This document shows positions 51,326 to 60,321 of a stretch of 64,000 nucleotides of DNA, piece after piece (within the stretch, counting starts at the first letter, position 1; each line of letters starts with the position of its first letter). The stretch comes from Candidatus Parvarchaeota archaeon (lineage in GTDB: Archaea > Nanobdellota > Nanobdellia > WJKC01), in the NCBI GenBank assembly GCA_030615175.1, contig JAUWZX010000001.1, positions 325,840 through 389,839 on the forward strand, read 5' to 3'. The translations under genes and the position numbers were made by a program. The notes beneath the pieces are model-generated. The model made no database searches. It saw only the letters and a list, made by a program, of their open reading frames with translations, and was not told the origin of the DNA.

Positions 51326-52019
51326 CTTTCTTCCACCCCTTTATTAGTTCTTTTACTTTGTCAGTTAAGCCTCTTTCATGAGCATGTTCTTCAATGTACT
51401 TTACTGCCTTCATAGTGATTAATTCATCCTTCCTTTTATTCCCTTTAATCCATACCACGCCGTTCTGGCCAATTATTAATTCAGTGCCTGTTTCATCTAT
51501 CAGCATGTTAATCATGCTTCCTTTTTTGCCAATAACTCTCGGCACTTTTACTGGTTTAATCTTAAATATTAAACCAATATTTAATTTCTTGTAATCCCTA
51601 TCCTTGGTGCTTAATTGTATGTACATTGACTTACTTACTTTCACGACTTTTGCATAAATGTAATCATCAATGTCAAAGAACCTTCTTATGTCAGTCCTGT
51701 TAATGTTAACATATGCTATTGTAGCATCCTGCACTAATAAGTTAGCAGATACTGGCGCGTTAATATCAACTTCCCATGCACTGTAACCAACATCTTTTAT
51801 CCGCCCAATCACGTTGTCATCCCTTTTAGGTATGTAAGCACCTTTTAATGGGATTATTTTAAGCAAGTTCTCCCTAATGTCAACTAATCCTAAGAGTGAT
51901 GCTCTTATTTCCTCTCCCTCCCGGTAAGTGCCATCTCCAGGCAAATAGTTCATTCCTATTGCAATTGTTTCACCTGGAACAACAACGCTTCGCGATTCAG
52001 TAATAATTCCTTTATTCAT
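51312..52019 (-). CDS. rrp4: Exosome RNA-binding subunit Rrp4
   Basis: S1/KH layout: VVPGETIAIG...GYSAWEVDINAPVSANLLVQDA...PRVIGKKGSMINMLIDETGTELIIGQNGVVWIKG. Confidence 0.94.
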   Translation of the reverse strand: MNKGIITESRSVVVPGETIAIGMNYLPGDGTYREGEEIRASLLGLVDIRENLLKIIPLKGAYIPKRDDNVIGRIKDVGYSAWEVDINAPVSANLLVQDATIAYVNINRTDIRRFFDIDDYIYAKVVKVSKSMYIQLSTKDRDYKKLNIGLIFKIKPVKVPRVIGKKGSMINMLIDETGTELIIGQNGVVWIKGNKRKDELITMKAVKYIEEHAHERGLTDKVKELIKGWKKDESK

Positions 52020-52023
52020 ATTA

Positions 52024-52737
52024 TCATTCCTCCTTTATTATTATATTTCCGTGAGTGACTGATTTAACTTCACTCACTAATTCATTTTTTAATCCTCCAG
52101 CAACTTTTACAGTGATTTCAGAACTGCCGTTACTTAAGTAGTTTTGGCTTAAGACTTGGCCGTACCTCTTTAATATGCCATAAATCTTACCAGTATATTG
52201 AGGGCTTACCGTAATCTTTATCATTAACTCCTCAATACTTATAGGTATTATTGCTTTTAATTTTTCAATTACTTCCTTTACTTGGTCTTCAACACTTCTT
52301 AAATAATCAATCTTTACTCCTACCTGTTCCATGCCTAACTCAATCCTTTTAGGAGGTATTGGAGTTTTAGTTTTAGGGTCAATTGCCTTACTCACTATTT
52401 CGTTAATAACTTGTTTTTTCTTCTGTTCAATTAATTCATTCCTGTAAGATTGGGTTAACTGTATTTCCCCTTCACTTATTATTTTACTTGCAATGCTTGC
52501 CACGTCATCAGTTCCGAAGTACTTAATTAATTCACCATGCTTTTCTCCTTTTCCAGCATCCTTGAATACTTCACGCACCATTAATGCTTCTTCAATGTTT
52601 CCACTTCCTTCCCTAACCTTCATTGCTTCCTTGCAGTCAACGAGTATTTCAAAAACCTTACCTTCCCTTCTTAGTCTGGCAACGGTTGATTCTTCACTTT
52701 TTTGTTTTTCCTTAATCACTATTCCTTGAGTACCCAT
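52024..52737 (-). CDS. SBDS/Sdo1 ribosome maturation protein
   Basis: VARLRREGKVFEILVDCKEAMKVREG, IASKIISEGEIQLTQSYRNELIEQKKKQVINEIVSKAIDPKTKTPIPPKRIE. Confidence 0.95.
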   Translation of the reverse strand: MGTQGIVIKEKQKSEESTVARLRREGKVFEILVDCKEAMKVREGSGNIEEALMVREVFKDAGKGEKHGELIKYFGTDDVASIASKIISEGEIQLTQSYRNELIEQKKKQVINEIVSKAIDPKTKTPIPPKRIELGMEQVGVKIDYLRSVEDQVKEVIEKLKAIIPISIEELMIKITVSPQYTGKIYGILKRYGQVLSQNYLSNGSSEITVKVAGGLKNELVSEVKSVTHGNIIIKEE

Positions 52738-53457
52738 TTAAGTTTTTTTGCCTTTCATCATCTTACTTACTTGTTCATTGCTTAATTTCTTGAATTTACT
52801 GTCTATAGCTACTACTTCAACTTTTCTTTCATCATACTTTACTCCTAAGAACTTCTTTAACGCCTTGACTCCTAGAATTATTAATTCATTTTTTGACAGT
52901 CCGTCCTTATACTCTTTTTCAAGAAATTTATTTACTATTACGCTTCCTTCACCAATAGCTATTGCTTTGTACTCAAAGAAAGTGCCTGCTGGTTCAGTGA
53001 CGAATAATCTTGGTCCTGAATCATCAACCCCGCCAATTAAGAGCGAGACTCCGAAAGGCCTTATACCTCCATATTGCGTGTAGAATTGCTTGTAATCGCA
53101 TAGTTCTTTTACAAGCGTTTGGACATTAATTGGTTCGTCATAAGTTAATTGATATCTCTTAGCTTCCTCCTGCGCCCGCCTAATGAGGACTCTGGCATCG
53201 CTTATTAATCCTGATGCTGCAGCACTTATGTGCATGTCTATTTGGAATATTTTTACAATGCTTTTTATGACAATTAATTTATCAGGTATCCTTTTCTTTG
53301 CTATGAATACCACCGCGTTCTTTCCAACCAGCCCAATAACTGTTGCTCCTTTATTAACTGTTTTACGCGCGTACTCTACTTGCAGTAACCTGCCGTCCGG
53401 CGAGAAAACAGTTATTGCCCTGTCATATCCTAACATGTCTGTTGGTATTGCTGGCAT
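52738..53457 (-). CDS. psmA: Proteasome alpha subunit
   Basis: GYDRAITVFSPDGRLLQVEYARKTVNKGATVIGLVGKNAVVF, IRPFGVSLLIGGVD. Confidence 0.96.
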   Translation of the reverse strand: MPAIPTDMLGYDRAITVFSPDGRLLQVEYARKTVNKGATVIGLVGKNAVVFIAKKRIPDKLIVIKSIVKIFQIDMHISAAASGLISDARVLIRRAQEEAKRYQLTYDEPINVQTLVKELCDYKQFYTQYGGIRPFGVSLLIGGVDDSGPRLFVTEPAGTFFEYKAIAIGEGSVIVNKFLEKEYKDGLSKNELIILGVKALKKFLGVKYDERKVEVVAIDSKFKKLSNEQVSKMMKGKKT

Positions 53458-53463
53458 ATTATT

Positions 53464-53772
53464 TTATTTCTCCATTAACCTTTTTGCTTTCTTAAGGGTG
53501 CCAGTAGTATTTATTGGCTTAACATTGTAATCCTTTATTAATCCTAATACAACTTTTAATTCATTAACCATTTTATGTTTTACTCTTATTATTCCTCTCC
53601 TGCCATTCCATAGTTCAGGTAAGAATATTATTCCTGCTTCTCCTGCCCCCTTTTGTCCTAAGAAAGTAAAGGTCTCTTTAAAAATCTTTTCCTTCATGGT
53701 TTCATAATCAACTCTGCCCTCTATCTTGAATATAATGTACCTTTTTTTCTCCCTAAGCACTGGTTCTATCAT
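53464..53772 (-). CDS. rnp2: RNase P protein component 2 (Pop5)
   Basis: LREKKRYIIFKIEG...LGQKGAGEAGIIFLPELWNGRRGIIRVKHKMVNELKVVLGLI. Confidence 0.88.
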   Translation of the reverse strand: MIEPVLREKKRYIIFKIEGRVDYETMKEKIFKETFTFLGQKGAGEAGIIFLPELWNGRRGIIRVKHKMVNELKVVLGLIKDYNVKPINTTGTLKKAKRLMEK

Positions 53773-53778
53773 GATGAT

Positions 53779-54399
53779 TTATAACTGCCTCCTATTCTTA
53801 ATTTTTTCCTGAACATAAGTGAGTGTTTTTTTTGCCTGCCCTTTATTCATTCTCAATAACTGCCCGAAAGCGAGCAGTACTTCACTGTGAATCAGTTCAT
53901 TTTCTTTTCGCGCGCCGCTTGCAATTATTATTGGCACTTTCTTCTTAATACAAATCCAAGTGTTTTGAAGCATTCTTCCCCAGATTACTGCGCGCCATAA
54001 CCCGCCGGCTTTCTTCAAATTATTGAATTCAAGCACCATGCTAATTCTGTGTTTGCTCATGAGCTTGGCAGTCACTTGATTCAGTAATGTCTTCCTGTAA
54101 TGAAGCCTGTCAAACCCTTTGATTAATTCAAGCCCTGAAACTGAGTCCGCAAGACTATTATCTAATATCCTTCTGAACACTTTCTCGCTTGGATTATTAA
54201 TTGTTATGTAATCAGCATTCTTGAATTCACGTGCCTGCCTTAATTCATTAATCCTGACTCCGAGCAGATATTCATCATTTAATTCTAATCTGCAAGCATC
54301 GTAATCCTGCTTGTTCCTGAATTCTTTCACTACGCAGGCGCCTTTGAATCCATAGTCCTTTAATTTTTCAGTTTTAAATCCAATGCTAAAGTCATACAT
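53779..54399 (-). CDS. rnp3: RNase P protein component 3 (Rpp30)
   Basis: GFDRLHYRKTLLNQVTAKLMSKHRISMVLEFNNL...IIIASGARKENELIHSEVLLAFGQLLRM; adjacent to Pop5. Confidence 0.85.
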   Translation of the reverse strand: MYDFSIGFKTEKLKDYGFKGACVVKEFRNKQDYDACRLELNDEYLLGVRINELRQAREFKNADYITINNPSEKVFRRILDNSLADSVSGLELIKGFDRLHYRKTLLNQVTAKLMSKHRISMVLEFNNLKKAGGLWRAVIWGRMLQNTWICIKKKVPIIIASGARKENELIHSEVLLAFGQLLRMNKGQAKKTLTYVQEKIKNRRQL

Positions 54400-54457
54400 C
54401 TTATTTCTTAATGAGTATGGAAAACTTTAAATAAACTTCTCATGTTTTCATTTCTTT

Positions 54458-54628
54458 ATGGCTAAGTTCCCTGAAGCTCAGGCGCGGTTATTTAAGAACA
54501 TGTTTGTTTGCCGCAAGTGTAAGCATAAGATTAGGGTTAATCCTCTTAAAGTAAAGTCAGGCGAGGTTAAGTGCCGCAAGTGCGGTAGCCATCAGTTAAG
54601 GCCTAAGAGGCGTGAGAAAAGGGTTTAG
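54458..54628 (+). CDS. rpl40e: 50S ribosomal protein L40e (missed by ORF track)
   Basis: Translation MAKFPEAQARLFKNMFVCRKCKHKIRVNPLKVKSGEVKCRKCGSHQLRPKRREKRV. Confidence 0.95.
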   Translation: MAKFPEAQARLFKNMFVCRKCKHKIRVNPLKVKSGEVKCRKCGSHQLRPKRREKRV

Positions 54629-54874
54629 CGTTTGTAATAGTACTTCTAAGTTCTTTATTTCATTCTTAATTCTTGCTCTTGCAGTGCTGAAAGTCCTGCC
54701 GAATTCTTCTGTTTCATTAATGGCAAATACAATGTCATTTAGTAATTGAATAGTATTCCTCATTTCATTCTTGAATTTTACTAATTCCTTCATCTCCTTT
54801 AATGAGAGTTCCTTTTTGGACTTCTTTACTTTATCGTATTTCTCTTTCAAGGATTTGATTTTATCCTTAATCAT
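54596..54874 (-). CDS. Small charged coiled-coil protein, unknown
   Basis: 92 aa ORF overlapping L40e 3' end by 33 bp on the opposite strand. Confidence 0.45.
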   Translation of the reverse strand: MIKDKIKSLKEKYDKVKKSKKELSLKEMKELVKFKNEMRNTIQLLNDIVFAINETEEFGRTFSTARARIKNEIKNLEVLLQTLNPFLTPLRP

Positions 54875-54931
54875 TGTTTATAAATATAATGATGAAGTTT
54901 ATAAATGCTGATTATAGAAGTATGAAGAGCT

Positions 54932-55759
54932 TTAAGTACCAGTAATTAATCCTTTATCATTTTCAAATAACATATACATTTTTGAACCTTCAGGATAGTC
55001 AAGTTCTTCACTGAAATTTTTAATGGCACCAATTAATCCTTTTAATCCAACCCAATTACTTTTTTTAGTACTAATTCCTAAGGCTTTCATAAGAGATTCC
55101 TTAAACAGTTCAAGAAAATTATCAGGAACTATTATATTTTTATCTTTATACTTTTTAAGAGGGTTCTTACTAACAAATATTTTACAAAAATTGCTTAGGA
55201 TAACGTCAATTAATGATTCAACATCTTCTTTTTTAAAGACATCCTTAATTCCTTCTTTTTTCATTAATCTTTTATGTAAATCTTCAAGGACTTTTTCATG
55301 CATTTTTGACTTAAATTCATCTGTTGTTTCTATCTTTCTATCCTTTAAATATGCTTTAGTTTTATTATGACAACTAAGAACCATTGGGTGGCTTACCTGG
55401 CCCCTTCCTTCAGTATCAAATGTCCACTCATCCTTTATGTTTTCCCATATATCATTGAATATCCTTTTTTTATGTTCTTCAAAGTTAATGATTTTTTCGC
55501 TAAAATTAACAAAGAAATATCGTTCAGACTTAAACATTTGAAGTACTTTCTTGCTTTTATCTTTACTGATAATAATAGCTTTAATGTCAAGAGATATTTT
55601 ATCTGAAATACTTGCTATAGACGCTAAAAGAGGCGATATCAAATTTGCTTTAAACCTTGTTTTTCCTTCATATAGCTTTATTTTATTACCTTTGAATTCA
55701 TAATTAATTATTGATAGTGGAATGCCTGATGGTGTAATAACTAAAAATGTATTAATCAT
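54932..55759 (-). CDS. Hypothetical protein with possible longin/roadblock-like N-terminus
   Basis: FLVITPSGIPLSIINYEF...LISPLLASIASISDKISLDIKAIIIS...FKSERYFFVNFSE pattern; no confident family. Confidence 0.5.
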   Translation of the reverse strand: MINTFLVITPSGIPLSIINYEFKGNKIKLYEGKTRFKANLISPLLASIASISDKISLDIKAIIISKDKSKKVLQMFKSERYFFVNFSEKIINFEEHKKRIFNDIWENIKDEWTFDTEGRGQVSHPMVLSCHNKTKAYLKDRKIETTDEFKSKMHEKVLEDLHKRLMKKEGIKDVFKKEDVESLIDVILSNFCKIFVSKNPLKKYKDKNIIVPDNFLELFKESLMKALGISTKKSNWVGLKGLIGAIKNFSEELDYPEGSKMYMLFENDKGLITGT

Positions 55760-55796
55760 TTTTCGTATAACATTCCTTTTTTAGTTAAATAATTTC

Positions 55797-56663
55797 CTAA
55801 GTCATAACTATTATTCTTTCAACGCTTTGCAGCGGGCTTTGAGTGCTTAAGTAACTGCTTAGTAAATTAATGTATGATACCTCCTTTTTTAGTGTCACGA
55901 GTTGAGGGTATTTTATGTCTGCAATACTGATGAGCAAGTCTTTAGCGTCATTAAATGACCCTATCGCGTCAATTAAACCGTACTCTAATCCTTCAACACC
56001 GATATAGTAAGAGCCGTTAGCGTAAGGTCTTAATTCTTCAATAGTCATGTTGCGGTTCTCAGAAGCGCTGGACAGGAATGAGTCATAAAGTCTTATTAAC
56101 TTATTAATTGACCAGTTATATTCTAATTCACTCATCTCCCTGTAAGGAGCTCCCACGTCCTTATGTTCAGGGTATGAGAGATTAATGTAAGTCACGTTGT
56201 AATCTTCCATTAACCCTGAGAATTCAAGGTAAGGGTTTAAGGCTATTCCAATGGCACCAATTACTGAATAATTATGAGCAACTATTTTGTTAGCAGCACT
56301 TGCAATGAGGTAAGCGCCGCTCGTGCCTGAGTCACGAATGTAAGCAACCACTGGTTTTGAGAAATTCAACACTGCTTCCATGATTAGAGCAGATGGCACG
56401 GCACTGCCTCCAGGCGAGTTAATATCGAGGATTAAGCCTTCAATAATTGGGTTGGCATTAGCAAGCGTTATTAATTCAATCACGTCCTGCGCCTTAATAG
56501 CGGGCTCGCCGAGCAGCGTGGCTCCTGATGATGAAATGAATCCATGGATTTCAATAACAGCAATATTGCCGTACGGAATGCTGAAGAATAATCCGAGGAA
56601 GTAACCAATGGCTAAGGAAAGGCAGAATAATGAAATGAAAATCCATAATAATTTTAAAAGCAT
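55797..56663 (-). CDS. sppA: Signal peptide peptidase SppA-like S49 protease
   Basis: AVIEIHGFISSSG, LILDINSPGGSAVPS, VVAYIRDSGTSGAYLIASAANKIVA. Confidence 0.92.
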   Translation of the reverse strand: MLLKLLWIFISLFCLSLAIGYFLGLFFSIPYGNIAVIEIHGFISSSGATLLGEPAIKAQDVIELITLANANPIIEGLILDINSPGGSAVPSALIMEAVLNFSKPVVAYIRDSGTSGAYLIASAANKIVAHNYSVIGAIGIALNPYLEFSGLMEDYNVTYINLSYPEHKDVGAPYREMSELEYNWSINKLIRLYDSFLSSASENRNMTIEELRPYANGSYYIGVEGLEYGLIDAIGSFNDAKDLLISIADIKYPQLVTLKKEVSYINLLSSYLSTQSPLQSVERIIVMT

Positions 56664-57179
56664 TTATATTAACCCCCTGGTGAGTTGTATGCGTCCAACA
56701 CTTAAAACACTAACGCCTAAAGCTTCGTCAGTGAAGCGCTGCTTATTCTTTGAGAAGATAATTCCTAGTAAATCAATTGGCAGTAATGGAAATAGTAATG
56801 ACTTGAATAAGTTGCGGGCAATGAATGGAATGAATGAACGTTCCTTAATACTTACTACTTTAATCTTGAGGAATTGTTTGCCAACGGTTATGCCAAGGAA
56901 GAATTCAAATAATGTTAAGTAAGCAAGCAATAGAACGAGGCTGGCGCCCAGCGCGCCAATAACCGCGCCTAAGATTTCAGGGTTTAATGTAATATATTCA
57001 ATTGTTAGTAATTCATCAGTGATTCCTGATGATGCCTGGAATGCTGCCATGAATGGCGAGTAAATAATGAAGTTAAACACCATTAAGTCAATAATGAATG
57101 CCAGCGCCCTTTTAGTTAGTGGTGCTGGGCTTGGGAGCAATTCATGTTCAGGCATTGTAATGGAGTACTCGACCATCAA
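56664..57179 (-). CDS. RDD family membrane protein
   Basis: LTKRALAFIIDLMVFNFIIY...EFFLGITVGKQFLKIKVVS...FIARNLFKSLLFPLLPIDLLGIIFSKNKQRFTDEALG. Confidence 0.88.
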   Translation of the reverse strand: MMVEYSITMPEHELLPSPAPLTKRALAFIIDLMVFNFIIYSPFMAAFQASSGITDELLTIEYITLNPEILGAVIGALGASLVLLLAYLTLFEFFLGITVGKQFLKIKVVSIKERSFIPFIARNLFKSLLFPLLPIDLLGIIFSKNKQRFTDEALGVSVLSVGRIQLTRGLI

Positions 57180-57212
57180 GATTTTAAAAGCAATTCTTGT
57201 TTAATAAGATTG

Positions 57213-58532
57213 ATGGTTAAACGGAAGCCTGTGCGTTCATTGTCAGGAGTGACTGTCATTGCTTTAATGTGCGCGCCGCATGAGTGCCCCGGGAAGTGCA
57301 AGTACTGCCCTAAGGGTGAGTACGCTCCTCAGAGTTATACTGGCGAGGAGCCGGCAGCATTAAGGGCTAAGTACTGTGATTATGATGCAAGGAAGCAGGT
57401 AATGCATAGACTAAAGCAGTATTCAGAGACAGGTCATGACGCGAGCAAGATTGAAGTCGTGATAATGGGTGGCACATTCCTAAGCACTGACCCCGCGTAC
57501 AGGGAGGGATTTATTAATGGGATTTACCAGGCGCTTAATAATTCAAGGAAGAATGACTTGGAAGTCTTAAAGCAGGATAATGAGAAAGCATTACATCGCT
57601 GCGTTGCAATGGTTATTGAAACGCGTCCTGACATCTGCGGAAAAGAAGAAGTGAAAGAAATGCTTAGATATGGATGCACTCGAGTGGAGTTAGGAGCTCA
57701 GAGCACTAATGATAAAGTATTAAGGAATATTGATAGAGGGCATTCAACAAGCATTACTAGGCAGGCAATTAAACGCCTTAAAAATTCAGGCTTTAAAGTG
57801 GATTTGCACATGATGCTCGGACTGCCATGGCAGGATGAATTAATGGACTTCAAGGAGTTATGGGTTAATCCTGACTGGCGTCCTGACGGCTTGAAAATTT
57901 ATCCTGCACTCGTTATTAAGGGAACTGAATTATATGATGACTGGAGTAAAGGCAAATATAATCCTTTAACTAATGAGCTGGCTTTGAGTAAAATTGTGAA
58001 GGTGTTAGGAGGCATTCCTTACTATGTGCGTGTTAAGCGCGTTATGCGTGACATTCCTGCTAAGTGCATTAGTGCTGGTCCAACGTGGGGTAATTTAAGG
58101 CAGAGGGCTTGGAATTTAATGAAGAAACCGTGCAATTGCATTCGCTGCAGGGAGATTGGCAGGCGTGAATTAAAAGGAAGGATAAAACTTAAAGTAAGAA
58201 GTTACGAAGCTTCTGGAGGCGTTGAGTACTTCATTAGTTATGAAGGCAGTAATGACTCGCTTATTGGTTTTTGTAGATTAAGGATTATTGGCAGGGAAGC
58301 ATTCATCCGGGAATTGCATGTTTACGGCAAAACAGTTCCTATAGGCAAGAAAGGTGCTGGCTACCAGCATAAGGGTTATGGCAGGAAACTTTTAAGCAAG
58401 GCAGAGGAGATTGCGAGAAATAAGGGAGTAATGGACTTACGTGTCTTAAGCGGCGCCGGAGTAAGGAATTATTACACGAAACATGGTTATGAATTAGTTG
58501 GGGATTATATGATTAAGAATATTAATAAGTGA
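57213..58532 (+). CDS. elp3: Elp3-type radical SAM/GNAT tRNA wobble-uridine modification enzyme
   Basis: MVKRKPVRSLSGVTVIALMCAPHECPGKCKYCPKG...SYTGEEPAALRA...VIETRPDICGKEEV...RVELGAQS...GNAT domain KKGAGYQHKGYGRKLL. Confidence 0.95.
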   Translation: MVKRKPVRSLSGVTVIALMCAPHECPGKCKYCPKGEYAPQSYTGEEPAALRAKYCDYDARKQVMHRLKQYSETGHDASKIEVVIMGGTFLSTDPAYREGFINGIYQALNNSRKNDLEVLKQDNEKALHRCVAMVIETRPDICGKEEVKEMLRYGCTRVELGAQSTNDKVLRNIDRGHSTSITRQAIKRLKNSGFKVDLHMMLGLPWQDELMDFKELWVNPDWRPDGLKIYPALVIKGTELYDDWSKGKYNPLTNELALSKIVKVLGGIPYYVRVKRVMRDIPAKCISAGPTWGNLRQRAWNLMKKPCNCIRCREIGRRELKGRIKLKVRSYEASGGVEYFISYEGSNDSLIGFCRLRIIGREAFIRELHVYGKTVPIGKKGAGYQHKGYGRKLLSKAEEIARNKGVMDLRVLSGAGVRNYYTKHGYELVGDYMIKNINK

Positions 58533-58562
58533 AAAGCACTTATTAATAAGTGAAGAGCGCTT
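58521..58562. repeat. 21-bp tandem duplication spanning the elp3 stop codon, containing palindrome CACTTATTAATAAGTG
   Basis: ATTAATAAGTGAAAAGCACTT / ATTAATAAGTGAAGAGCGCTT. Confidence 0.9.
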
Positions 58563-58574
58563 AAATGAGGTTCA

Positions 58575-59720
58575 ATGATAGTTTCTGACATAATGACTAA
58601 GAAGGTTAGGACGATTACTGCAAACGAGCCGGTAAGCAAGGCTTTTGGCATGATGAAGAGGCATGGCTTGAATAATATTCCTGTAATGAGTGAGGGACTG
58701 CTCATTGGCATGATAACTATTAAGGAAGTACTAAGCCAGCCAAGGTATGGCACCAGCGTGAAAGTAAGTAACTTAATGTTCATGCCTCCAACAATAAGTG
58801 AGGATGAAAGTATTGAGAGCGTTGTTAGCATGATAACTGAGACAGGAGTTAATGTAATACCAGTTATTTCAGGATTAAGACTTGTGGGGATAATCAGCGA
58901 CCATGATGTTCTTGGAGTAATGAAAGAAGAGTTTGAAGAAGTTCAAGTATCAGATTTAATGAAGAATAACGTGCCGTTACTGGAGAAGAATGATGCTACT
59001 GGCAAGGCGACGAGGTTAATGGATTACCATAAACTAACAATGCTGCCAGTAATTAATGACAGAGGGTTACTAATAGGAGTTATTTATGATTATGACATAC
59101 TTAAAATGTTTTACAAGCCGAGGGAGAAGGCAGGGGTTAGGATGTCTGAGAATGTTGCAGTGGGTAGTGGCAGGAGCATTAATCCATTATCAAGTCCTAT
59201 AAATGTGGTAACGTCAAGTAATTATGAATCATTAAATCCTAATGACAAAGTCAGCAAGGCGCTTAAGATAATGCTTAAAAAAGACTTGAATACTTTAGTA
59301 ATCATTAATGATGCTGGAGCACCTGTTGGAGTATTGGAGCGCAGAAAATTAATTAATTACTTAAACAGGAAGGCAGGACCCAGGGGTGTGTTACTAACTT
59401 TTTCAGGTTTAAAACTTGATTATGCCATGAATCAATTACTTACTAAAGTCTTGCGAGACCATTTGTTAAGGGTTAATTACTTAGCTGTTGGTTTAAACAA
59501 GGTGAAGGTTTACATAAAGCCAGTGCATGAGGGTGCGGGCGTCAGGAAGTATGAGCTGAACTTAACGATTTACCAGCGTGGAGGCGGTGTTGAACGCACA
59601 CAAAAGGTTGGTTACGACTTAAGAGCTGTTTTTGACGATGCATTAACGGATATTGAGAGAGTAATGATTAAGACTTATAAGAAAAAAAGATATAATTTAT
59701 GGCGCAAGCCAAGAGAGTAA
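58575..59720 (+). CDS. Four-CBS-domain protein with C-terminal RaiA/HPF-like domain
   Basis: Repeated CBS motifs (NNIPVMSEGLLIGMITIKEVL; VNVIPVISGLRLVGIISDHDVL; LTMLPVINDRGLLIGVIYDYDIL; LNTLVIINDAGAPVGVLERRKLI); C-terminal KVKVYIKPVHEGAGVRKYELNLTIYQ...GYDLRAVFDDALTDIERVMIKTYKKKR. Confidence 0.82.
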   Translation: MIVSDIMTKKVRTITANEPVSKAFGMMKRHGLNNIPVMSEGLLIGMITIKEVLSQPRYGTSVKVSNLMFMPPTISEDESIESVVSMITETGVNVIPVISGLRLVGIISDHDVLGVMKEEFEEVQVSDLMKNNVPLLEKNDATGKATRLMDYHKLTMLPVINDRGLLIGVIYDYDILKMFYKPREKAGVRMSENVAVGSGRSINPLSSPINVVTSSNYESLNPNDKVSKALKIMLKKDLNTLVIINDAGAPVGVLERRKLINYLNRKAGPRGVLLTFSGLKLDYAMNQLLTKVLRDHLLRVNYLAVGLNKVKVYIKPVHEGAGVRKYELNLTIYQRGGGVERTQKVGYDLRAVFDDALTDIERVMIKTYKKKRYNLWRKPRE

Positions 59721-59754
59721 GATTTATTATTAAGTAATTTTATCTTATTAATCA

Positions 59755-60321
59755 ATGCCGATTAAAAATAAGACAATGGCTTTGATAAGGCTTCGAAAGA
59801 CTCCTTACTCTGGCTTGCTTTCATTTCTTCAGGATGTTTTTTACAGGGATGTTACAGGAGTCTTAGCAGATAAAGCGTTAAAGTTATTAAAAAGGATTTA
59901 TAAGGAGGACGTTAAGGCTTCTGACTGGAGGGTGATTATAAGTGAGTTATTTAATGTTAGTTACAGCACTAGTGCTGATGAGTCAGTGCTTGATAAAGTA
60001 TGCTTTAATCATTTAGGGTTTCACAGGATGGATGTTGAGGCAAGCAAGCATAAACTAAGAGGCAGGAAGGTTTACCAAGGGTTAATTGAAAAGGATAAGG
60101 CAGGAGTCATTAAATTAAATGATAAGGAGTTAAGCGTTCTGAAAAAAGTTAATGAATGGAATAAAGCTGTTACGAGTTATTATTCAGTACTTAATAAACT
60201 TAAGGCCTTAGGGTTCATTGAGAAGAAAAATAAGTATTATTCTAAGAGCCAGAAGTTCAAGAACAGGTTTACTCAAGTAATTGATTTAATGAGCGGGTTC
60301 GAGAATGAATTAAGTGCTTGA
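59755..60321 (+). CDS. Hypothetical protein, likely winged-helix-containing
   Basis: YYSVLNKLKALGFIEKKNKYYSKS wHTH-like ending. Confidence 0.5.
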   Translation: MPIKNKTMALIRLRKTPYSGLLSFLQDVFYRDVTGVLADKALKLLKRIYKEDVKASDWRVIISELFNVSYSTSADESVLDKVCFNHLGFHRMDVEASKHKLRGRKVYQGLIEKDKAGVIKLNDKELSVLKKVNEWNKAVTSYYSVLNKLKALGFIEKKNKYYSKSQKFKNRFTQVIDLMSGFENELSA

